5,852 nt of DNA. Origin: Arenicella sp. (GTDB lineage Bacteria; Pseudomonadota; Gammaproteobacteria; Arenicellales; Arenicellaceae). Where the stretch lies: the NCBI GenBank assembly GCA_018677115.1, contig JAHHOC010000012.1:1-5852 (forward strand). The letters run 5' to 3'. Shown piece after piece: positions 1 through 5,852 of the stretch. Position numbers and translations under genes: made by a program. Under the pieces are notes generated by a model. It saw only the letters and a list, made by a program, of their open reading frames with translations, did no database searches and was not told the origin of the DNA. Position 1 is the stretch's first letter. Each line of letters starts with the position of its first letter.

Positions 1-197
1 GGATTGGACTCTATGAAATGCTCGAAATGACCAGTGATTTCAAGAAACTGGTTTTGCCCGACAGCGATTTGCAGGAATTGCGTGAACAAGCGCAGAAAGA
101 TGGCCTGCAGACCCTGCGCAACAGCGGCACCAAGAAAGTTGCTGAAGGCATGACCACCATGGAAGAGGTGTTACGGGTGTCGCCGATAGTCACCTGA
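1..197 (+). CDS. C-terminal end of a GspE/PilB-family secretion or type IV pilus ATPase (5' partial)
   Basis: Only the last 64 or so residues are present, read in the frame starting at base 3 and ending at TGA 195-197. The fragment opens with IGLYEMLEMT, which matches the GxYEhL segment following the zinc/CTE region in GspE, PilB and MshE hexameric ATPases. It ends with an LREQAQKDGLQTLRNSG segment and EEVLRVSPIVT, the usual GspE-type tail (TLRxxGxxKVxxGxTTxEEVLRV). Family members power assembly of type II secretion pseudopili or type IV pili from the cytoplasmic face of the inner membrane. The Walker A and B motifs lie outside the window, so the subfamily (GspE, PilB or MshE) cannot be fixed. 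The next gene is mtgA, 43 bases away, rather than a GspF/PilC platform gene, so this may be a stand-alone ATPase or the last gene of its cluster. Confidence 0.85.
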   Translation, partial: IGLYEMLEMTSDFKKLVLPDSDLQELREQAQKDGLQTLRNSGTKKVAEGMTTMEEVLRVSPIVT

Positions 198-225
198 GCG
201 AGATGACCGCCCGGCAGCAGACGTC

Positions 226-230
226 GGAGG
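226..230 (+). promoter_or_regulatory. Shine-Dalgarno site of mtgA
   Basis: A full GGAGG lies 7 bases before TTG at 238 and 10 bases before ATG at 241. Spacing alone slightly favours TTG, while codon preference favours ATG. The two starts differ by a single residue. Confidence 0.7.
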
Positions 231-240
231 TTGAAATTTG

Positions 241-945
241 ATGCGCCGAGGCCACGGACAACCTGCAAGCAGAAAAAAATGGGTTAGCCGGATAGGCTAC
301 CGGCTGCTGACCATTCTGATTCTGCTGTCCGCCTTACCTATGCTGGTGATCCGCTTCATTGATCCACCCACCAGCAGCTTTATCCAACTCAACATACGCG
401 CCAATAACAAAGACATAGTTCACCATTGGCGTGATCTGGAAGACGTTTCGTTGTACTTCCCGGTCGCAGTGATGGCTTCCGAAGATCAGCAGTTCCCTCA
501 CCACTTCGGTTTCGACTTTGCGCAGATTTTTTCAGTGCTGCAATCCGGGGAAGATGGATTTGCCCGCGGTGCCAGCACCATCAGTCAGCAGACAGTGAAA
601 AATCTGTTTTTGTGGCCGGGCCGCAGTATGTTGCGCAAAGCCATCGAGGCTTGGCTGACCTTATGGCTTGAGTTAATCGTTCCCAAAAAACGCATCCTGG
701 AAATCTATATTAACTACGCACAATTTGGAGTCTCGGTATTTGGCGTTGGCGCCGCAAGCGAATACTACTTCGGTATACCCGCCTCACAATTAACCCCCCA
801 TCAATCTGCATTGATCGCGGCTAGCCTGCCTACTCCGTCACTCTCTAATCCCGCTAATCCATCCCCGTACCTGCTGGAGCGCGCTGCCTACATTGAAGAC
901 CAGATGCCGCGAATTGGCGGTCGACGCATCGTCAGGGAACTTTAA
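241..945 (+). CDS. mtgA: Monofunctional biosynthetic peptidoglycan transglycosylase (GT51)
   Basis: The product (234 residues from ATG 241) polymerises lipid II into glycan strands at the periplasmic face of the inner membrane and has no transpeptidase domain. Its length is close to that of E. coli MtgA (about 242). A basic N-terminus is followed by one membrane anchor at about residues 19-39. The GT51 motifs appear in order: ASEDQQFPHHFGFD with catalytic Glu81; RGASTISQQ at 109-117; RKAIEAWLTLWLE with R132, K133 and the second conserved acidic residue E136; then KRILEIYINYAQFG around 151-163. The last motif has Gln161 where E. coli MtgA has Glu (IAEFG). An in-frame TTG at 238 is an alternative start adding one residue. 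The gene lies between the secretion ATPase and hemB on the same strand, 30 bases before hemB, so read-through into hemB is plausible. No intrinsic terminator is seen after it. Confidence 0.93.
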   Translation: MRRGHGQPASRKKWVSRIGYRLLTILILLSALPMLVIRFIDPPTSSFIQLNIRANNKDIVHHWRDLEDVSLYFPVAVMASEDQQFPHHFGFDFAQIFSVLQSGEDGFARGASTISQQTVKNLFLWPGRSMLRKAIEAWLTLWLELIVPKKRILEIYINYAQFGVSVFGVGAASEYYFGIPASQLTPHQSALIAASLPTPSLSNPANPSPYLLERAAYIEDQMPRIGGRRIVREL

Positions 946-963
946 AAGCCGGCGCTGACGTGA

Positions 964-2420
<1,457 letters not shown>

Positions 2421-2499
2421 TCGCCTGAGGCAATAACAGCCAGCCGCTAATCTCGCCGTGGTCGATTATCTCTACCTGCGAGGGGGCCTTAAACGTGCG

Positions 2500-3162
2500 T
2501 CAGAATTTCGGTAATACACCCAGATTGATGCGATCCTGTTCCAGCTGAATCGATTTCACTCGCAGATATTGTAACGGTAGGCTCGCACGACTGGCCTTAT
2601 GCACGGGTACCCCGAGCTGCGATAACAGGTCACTTGAGACCGGTAGCATGCCGATAGTAACGGTGAAATCATCGGTGAAAGCAATTTCATCATTGCGCGC
2701 AACAGGCTGGCCAGCCACCGCCAGAAAAACTTTGGAATCGAGGAACGGTAACGCCTCGGAAACCCGCTCAACCGCACGACGCGACCTGGCGTCCAGCCTG
2801 GAAACTTTGTCCAGGTCGAGCACAATGCCCAGCTCCAGTTCGTCTTGGCGAATCTCCACCTTCAAGGCATCACTGACACTAAGTAGCCGGCGACCATCCG
2901 GATCAGCCTGCAGACTGGCTCTCAGCAGTACATTAAATTCAGCCTCAGATAGTTGCAGATTGCCATTCATGACGCCGGCGAATTTACTACCCAAAAATTG
3001 CCCGACACCCTGTTGACTGATCTGTTCGCCCAGTTTTTCAGCGTCAATTTCGTGGTGGTTTATCTCCGGCTGGTACCACTCGGGCAACGACCGTGAGTAA
3101 TGCCAGATGGCACCGACCGCAATAACCGCGAGCAAAACTATGCTCAACAGTATCCGAATCAT
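2500..3162 (-). CDS. Membrane-anchored protein of unknown family
   Basis: I do not recognise this 220-residue product. It has one hydrophobic N-terminal segment (about residues 2-20, MIRILLSIVLLAVIAVGAIW) without a cysteine or clear cleavage site, so it is probably an inner-membrane anchor with a periplasmic body. The body has a short helical part (40-65), a LSEAEFNVLLRASL stretch near 71-84, and then alternating strand-like segments (LKVEIRQDELELGIVLDLD; FTVTIGMLPV; LRVKSIQLEQDRINLGVL) suggesting a beta-rich fold. The layout recalls YpmS/DUF2140-type anchored proteins, but that is only a resemblance. The ATG at 3162 overlaps the preceding DUF4124 stop by four bases (ATGA on the minus strand). 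A longer frame reaching 3225 would overlap that gene further and has a non-signal-like N-terminus, so it was not used. It is the last gene of the minus-strand block. Confidence 0.82.
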   Translation of the reverse strand: MIRILLSIVLLAVIAVGAIWHYSRSLPEWYQPEINHHEIDAEKLGEQISQQGVGQFLGSKFAGVMNGNLQLSEAEFNVLLRASLQADPDGRRLLSVSDALKVEIRQDELELGIVLDLDKVSRLDARSRRAVERVSEALPFLDSKVFLAVAGQPVARNDEIAFTDDFTVTIGMLPVSSDLLSQLGVPVHKASRASLPLQYLRVKSIQLEQDRINLGVLPKF

Positions 3163-3428
3163 TCCGGCGTCTCGTGAATCGCAATGGCCTCTACGCCGGG
3201 TGGCGGGTGATCGCCATAAACCCATTTACCCCTGTCTAACCATTTGTAAGCAGGCTGGTCCAGGGTAGCTGGTCCCATGCTGGCTTGCTGGACTCCCACA
3301 CCCTGCATCGAAGTGGAGACAAAACCGGGTATCCAGTAGCTGCCAGTACGCAGATAGGAGAGATAACTGAGGCCAGCAACAGCGACGACAATTAACAGCG
3401 CGCCTCGGATAGCGGTTCGCAGCAACAT
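3159..3428 (-). CDS. Small membrane-anchored DUF4124-domain protein
   Basis: The 89-residue product has one N-terminal hydrophobic segment (about 8-25), a Gly/Ser/Gln-rich linker at about 38-56, and a C-terminal stretch at 59-83 reading PAYKWLDRGKWVYGDHPPPG. This matches the core of DUF4124 (YrWxDxxGxxxYsDxPPpG), a short periplasmic or envelope domain common in Gammaproteobacteria with no settled function. Here Arg-Gly-Lys sits at the turn where the family often has Asp-Xaa-Gly. ATG 3428 is preferred because it places the hydrophobic segment at the N-terminus and lies 4 bases after the SIMPL gene stop; an upstream frame to 3506 would overlap that gene by over 70 bases. Its own stop overlaps the start of the next gene (3162), so the pair is translationally coupled. 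Confidence 0.75.
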   Translation of the reverse strand: MLLRTAIRGALLIVVAVAGLSYLSYLRTGSYWIPGFVSTSMQGVGVQQASMGPATLDQPAYKWLDRGKWVYGDHPPPGVEAIAIHETPE

Positions 3429-3432
3429 CGGC

Positions 3433-4152
3433 CTAAAGCAAGTTGAAGCTGACGCTAACGGTCGCCCGAATCTTTTGCGTGCCGAACATTTCTGGCGGTG
3501 CCGCATCGGCGGTCATGGTTTTCGCCATTGCCGCCTCCCGGCGATATACCGGCGGCGCGCCATTATTACCCTCGCTAATCTGGTACGCGCTGCCCAGCGA
3601 CCGTCCCAGTCGCTCAGCCAGAAATTTGGCTTTGTCGCTGGCATCGTCGGCGGCCGCGGCCAGCGCTTCACGCTGCAACTTCTTGGGGTCTTTAAATCCG
3701 GTGCTGATTCCATCAATGGTAGAGACCCGGTTATCCACCAGTGCCTGCAGCAATGAAGATACTTTTTGCAGATCATCAATGATAATCGCCAGAGATCGCG
3801 AAACCCGCTCGCCCTTATAGATACGCTTTCCGCTGCGGTATTCGTATTCCGGCTGCGCAGATATTTGCGTTGCTTTAACTGACTTTTTGTCGATTCCCGA
3901 CGCAAGAATAACCTCCAGCACATCAGCATAGCGCTGATCGGCCAGTGTTTTGGCTGCCGCAAGGTCCGGTTGCAGGGCGTGAATGGAAACATTAAGTACC
4001 GCCCGATCAGGTTCAGCCTCAATTTCCCCAACACCAACCACGGATATATTGTCCTGCGTTGCGCCCGGCTCGTGCGCACACGCGACCATCGAAACAGTGC
4101 CAAACATCAGCACCAATAGTAGATTTCTCATTTGCCTGAAAAAGGGTGACAT
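3433..4152 (-). CDS. Exported SIMPL/DUF541-domain protein
   Basis: The 239-residue product is a SIMPL-domain protein (DUF541, the family of E. coli YggE and BP26). An N-terminal export signal (LLLVLMFGTVSMVACA, 11-26) precedes the typical first strand SVVGVGEIEAEPDRAVLNVSI at 37-57. The middle QISAQPEYEY...RVSRSLAIIIDD and the helix-rich REALAAAADDASDKAKFLAERLG at 161-183 fit the family, and it ends with RATVSVSFNLL. The protein is expected in the periplasm or on a membrane; family roles are poorly defined and sometimes linked to oxidative stress. MVAC at 22-25 could be a weak lipobox (Met at -3), or ACA could be a signal peptidase I site, so lipoprotein status is open. A second in-frame ATG at 4131, with an AGG just upstream, is an equally credible start and would give 232 residues. 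The DUF4124 gene follows 4 bases downstream. Confidence 0.9.
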   Translation of the reverse strand: MSPFFRQMRNLLLVLMFGTVSMVACAHEPGATQDNISVVGVGEIEAEPDRAVLNVSIHALQPDLAAAKTLADQRYADVLEVILASGIDKKSVKATQISAQPEYEYRSGKRIYKGERVSRSLAIIIDDLQKVSSLLQALVDNRVSTIDGISTGFKDPKKLQREALAAAADDASDKAKFLAERLGRSLGSAYQISEGNNGAPPVYRREAAMAKTMTADAAPPEMFGTQKIRATVSVSFNLL

Positions 4153-4190
4153 AACTCTGGTTATTATTACATGCCCGCCGGAATGGTAGA

Positions 4191-4862
4191 TTAAATATCT
4201 TTGATCTGTTGTTCTGAATCAGTTTTAGCAAGGTGGCGTCGTCTATGTTGCTGATAGTCAACTACCAGTTTCGCGCTGACGATTATTGCCAGCAACCAAA
4301 CCGGCGATTGTAGCTTCTGCAGCACAATAGCTCCGAGGATCAGGCCGACATGCATGACCACTACGTGGTGGTACGGCCGTGACATCAGTTGGCGTGGTTT
4401 CATGTTGAAAACCTCGCCGCGAAGAATAAAATGCTCTACAAAGGAAACAAGGTGGCTGGCCGCAAGGCCGATCAACCCGAACCAGATATACGGAGACAAC
4501 ACCGCAATAAAATTCAGCAACACCGCCAAACCCTCAGCAAATAGCTGCAGCACTCCACTTACTTCAAAACCGATAATTTCCTCATAGTTGAACTCAGGGA
4601 CTCCCAGCAGGCTCGACAACAGTATTCCGTGCACCGAACAAAATGCACCATAGTGAAACACAAAAAACACACTGGTAAACCATCCTGAATGGTGTTTATT
4701 GACGATAGCCACGGTTATAATCCGCAGCAGGTTGAAGGCCCCGATTATTAAATTCTCTATCCAGAATAAAGCCAGCACCAGCACCGTGTCCCAGCCAAAG
4801 AATATCACCCCGACAAGGGGGATCAAGTTTGCCATAATCAGGGCATAGGCGGAAAAAGGCAT
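4191..4862 (-). CDS. Multi-pass inner-membrane protein, DUF6498 family
   Basis: The 223-residue product is strongly hydrophobic, with about five to six predicted membrane segments (around 7-22, 26-53, 63-86, 103-122, 125-143 and 167-200). The pattern fits DUF6498: NLIPLVGVIFFGW at 12-24, FWIENLIIGAFNLLR at 33-47, HYGAFCSVHG at 70-79, ASHLVSFVEHFILRGE at 135-150, and RPYHHVVVMHVGLILG at 162-177, closing with a conserved-looking KLVVDYQQHRRRH tail. Conserved His residues within membrane-proximal motifs (H70, H79, H137, H165, H166, H171) are notable and could bind metal or heme, but nothing establishes that. No function is known to me for the family. It starts 9 bases after the thioesterase stop and ends 38 bases before the SIMPL gene, so it sits inside the same minus-strand transcription unit. 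No clear Shine-Dalgarno is seen. Confidence 0.85.
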   Translation of the reverse strand: MPFSAYALIMANLIPLVGVIFFGWDTVLVLALFWIENLIIGAFNLLRIITVAIVNKHHSGWFTSVFFVFHYGAFCSVHGILLSSLLGVPEFNYEEIIGFEVSGVLQLFAEGLAVLLNFIAVLSPYIWFGLIGLAASHLVSFVEHFILRGEVFNMKPRQLMSRPYHHVVVMHVGLILGAIVLQKLQSPVWLLAIIVSAKLVVDYQQHRRRHLAKTDSEQQIKDI

Positions 4863-4871
4863 CGGGGATTT

Positions 4872-5234
4872 CTAGTCTGGCTTGTGGATTGGGGATTTAT
4901 TTCCCTCACTGTCAACACACACAAAGCTAATCTTATTTTCAAACAACACCTGTTCCGAGTTGCGGTTGTACCGGGCCCCAAAGACTCGTACGTTATAAGT
5001 TACCGAAGTGTTGCCGACGCGTATTTTTTTGCACCGAAAGCGCAGAATCTGGCCCTCATGAATGGGGTGGCGAAACTCCACATGGTCAAGCCCTATGGTC
5101 ACAAAATGCTGACCCGGAAAGTCCAGGCTGACGCGGATATAGGCAATTTCGTCCAACCACTTGAGCAAGGTGCCACCAAACAGGCTGCCATAGTCGTTCA
5201 GGTCCGCTGGTAAAACTATTTTGTAATGTTCCAT
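4872..5234 (-). CDS. Hotdog-fold acyl-CoA thioesterase (YciA/BACH-like)
   Basis: The 120-residue product is a single hotdog domain of the acyl-CoA hydrolase type, which cleaves acyl-CoA to free fatty acid and CoA in the cytoplasm. The N-terminal segment PADLNDYGSLFGGTLLKWLD at 9-28 aligns with YciA (ADTNANGDIFGG...MD): N13, G16, FGG at 19-21 and D28 match. TIGLDHVEFRHPIHEGQ at 46-62, the GNTSV stretch at 74-78 and the final ENKISFVCVD complete the fold. Ser17 occupies the position where YciA has Asp, which may alter catalysis. The protein is slightly shorter than YciA (about 132). It is the first gene of the minus-strand block, reading away from DUF971 across a 91-base divergent gap. No good Shine-Dalgarno precedes ATG 5234 and no upstream in-frame start exists. 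Chain-length preference cannot be told. Confidence 0.87.
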   Translation of the reverse strand: MEHYKIVLPADLNDYGSLFGGTLLKWLDEIAYIRVSLDFPGQHFVTIGLDHVEFRHPIHEGQILRFRCKKIRVGNTSVTYNVRVFGARYNRNSEQVLFENKISFVCVDSEGNKSPIHKPD

Positions 5235-5242
5235 AATTAAGC

Positions 5243-5266
5243 AATGCGCGTATGCAATATCGCATT
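5243..5266. repeat. Short inverted repeat in the divergent intergenic region
   Basis: AATGCG (5243-5248) and CGCATT (5261-5266) form a perfect 6+6 inverted repeat with a 12-base spacer, placed in the 91-base gap between the thioesterase start (5234) and DUF971 (5326). Its size and place would suit a dimeric regulator operator or part of the divergent promoters. No convincing -35/-10 pair was found on either strand, and a repeat this short can arise by chance. Confidence 0.3.
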
Positions 5267-5314
5267 AGTGTGCACGATTTGAACCCCAACAACCAGACAT
5301 CCCTGGACCACAGT

Positions 5315-5318
5315 GGAG
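5315..5318 (+). promoter_or_regulatory. Shine-Dalgarno site of the DUF971 gene
   Basis: GGAG sits 7 bases before ATG 5326, an optimal spacing, and fixes the DUF971 start. It is one of the few strong ribosome binding sites in the window. Confidence 0.7.
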
Positions 5319-5325
5319 TACACCA

Positions 5326-5703
5326 ATGAAAAAGACCCCCAGTAATATCCGCCTGCACAGTAAATCACGCGTACTTGAGGTGGTATTTGACGATGAGGTG
5401 TTCCGCTTACCCTGTGAATACTTGCGAGTCTATTCACCTTCGGCTGAAGTGCAAGGTCATGGGCCCGGACAGGAAGTACTGCAGAGTGGCAAAGAACAGG
5501 TAAACATCGTTGCCATAGAGCCGGTAGGGCATTATGCTGTGCGTCTTATTTTTAGTGACTCACACAATTCCGGCATCTATTCCTGGGATATACTTTATGA
5601 CCTGGGCCGCCACCGACTGGCAAAATGGGCCCGCTACCTGCAACGTCTCGAAGCAGCAGGCGTCAAGCGGGAGCCACAGGCAAATGATGCTCTGCTGAGC
5701 TAA
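5326..5703 (+). CDS. DUF971 (gamma-butyrobetaine hydroxylase-like N-terminal domain) protein
   Basis: The 125-residue product is a stand-alone DUF971 domain, also called the GBBH-like N-terminal domain. The hallmark lies at 28-49: LPCEYLRVYSPSAEVQGHGP, with the family E-x-LRVxSPSAEVxGHG core intact. Later segments VNIVAIEPVGHYAVRLIFSD and SGIYSWDILYDLG (around 83-93) are also typical. In eukaryotic carnitine-pathway hydroxylases this domain holds a zinc site built from three Cys and one His; here only Cys30 is present, so that site is incomplete. The bacterial function is not established. Neighbourhood is informative: in many gammaproteobacteria DUF971 lies between hslVU and ubiE, and here ubiE follows 18 bases later, though hslVU is not upstream. 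The two are probably co-transcribed. Confidence 0.93.
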   Translation: MKKTPSNIRLHSKSRVLEVVFDDEVFRLPCEYLRVYSPSAEVQGHGPGQEVLQSGKEQVNIVAIEPVGHYAVRLIFSDSHNSGIYSWDILYDLGRHRLAKWARYLQRLEAAGVKREPQANDALLS

Positions 5704-5721
5704 ATTGACACCCAGTATCCG

Positions 5722-5852
5722 ATGACAGAGAGCAAGGACAAAACACATTTTGGCTATCAGCAGGTCGACGCTGAAAATAAGCAGGACCTGGTTGGAAAGG
5801 TGTTCACATCGGTAGCCGGGGAATATGATCTGATGAACGATGTGATGTCACT
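5722..5852 (+). CDS. ubiE: Ubiquinone/menaquinone C-methyltransferase UbiE, N-terminal part (3' partial)
   Basis: The first 43 codons are present before the window ends. They read [15 protein letters not shown] and later [16 protein letters not shown] at 28-43, matching the N-terminus of E. coli UbiE (THFGFQTV...VFHSVASKYDVMNDLMS). UbiE is the SAM-dependent methyltransferase that C-methylates the benzoquinol intermediate of ubiquinone and demethylmenaquinol in menaquinone synthesis. The SAM-binding GxGxG motif lies beyond the window. ATG 5722 is the natural start by alignment; no clear Shine-Dalgarno precedes it, so expression may depend on read-through and coupling from DUF971, 18 bases upstream. 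Confidence 0.95.
   Translation, partial: MTESKDKTHFGYQQVDAENKQDLVGKVFTSVAGEYDLMNDVMS

Noticed and set aside
931..959. GTCAG/CTGAC inverted repeat at the mtgA end as a terminator before hemB
   Set aside because: Five-base arms with a 19-base loop and no T-tract; it looks like chance.
2421..2499. Possible terminator in the convergent gap (TAATC 2448-2452 / GATTA 2464-2468 and GCCTGAGGC)
   Set aside because: The stems are only 4-5 bases and no T-run follows on either strand, so no intrinsic terminator can be supported. I see nothing else in this gap.
2648..3016. A 122-codon open frame on the plus strand opposite the 220-residue protein
   Set aside because: The product is Ser/Arg-rich with no signal or domain, whereas the minus-strand frame has a membrane anchor and is coupled to its neighbour.
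3163..3225. N-terminal extension of the 220-residue protein to ATG 3225
   Set aside because: It would add Arg-rich residues before a clear hydrophobic N-terminus and overlap the DUF4124 gene; the ATGA start at 3162 is preferred.
3513..4103. A 196-codon open frame on the minus strand
   Set aside because: It lies wholly within the SIMPL gene in another frame, has no recognisable domain, and the SIMPL reading is far better supported.
4153..4190. Extended -10-like TGTAATAAT (minus strand) as an internal promoter for the SIMPL gene
   Set aside because: No matching -35 and an AT-rich setting; too weak to list as a promoter, though noted under the start-site question.

Overview
This window looks like ordinary chromosome from a free-living gammaproteobacterium. 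I infer this from an all-Asp, magnesium-type HemB close to the Pseudomonas form, an MtgA-type transglycosylase, a DUF971 gene directly upstream of ubiE, and an E. coli-like glyoxalase. Base composition looks even, by eye near 50-55% GC. A genus cannot be named from this sequence. There is no insertion sequence, phage gene, CRISPR array, tRNA or rRNA, and coding density is very high.

Layout. Positions 1-1977 (+) carry the tail of a GspE/PilB-type secretion or pilus ATPase, then a monofunctional peptidoglycan transglycosylase (mtgA), then hemB. The hemB stop overlaps the start of a glyoxalase I-like gene (1974-2420, +) by the ATGA motif. A short convergent gap (2421-2499) separates these from a five-gene block on the minus strand. 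In transcription order that block is a hotdog acyl-CoA thioesterase (5234-4872), a DUF6498 multi-pass membrane protein (4862-4191), a SIMPL/DUF541 exported protein (4152-3433), a small DUF4124 protein (3428-3159) and a 220-residue membrane-anchored protein of unknown family (3162-2500). Gaps are 9, 38, 4 and -4 bases, so an operon is likely. A 91-base divergent intergenic region (5235-5325), with an inverted repeat, separates it from DUF971 (5326-5703, +) and the start of ubiE (5722 to the window end, +).

How the genes relate. hemB serves tetrapyrrole synthesis, and its coupled glyoxalase may handle reactive dicarbonyls. The minus-strand block is mostly envelope proteins of unknown role, headed by a thioesterase. 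DUF971-ubiE begins a ubiquinone/menaquinone locus. No clearly new system is visible. The best leads are the hemB-glyoxalase coupling and the uncharacterised envelope block.
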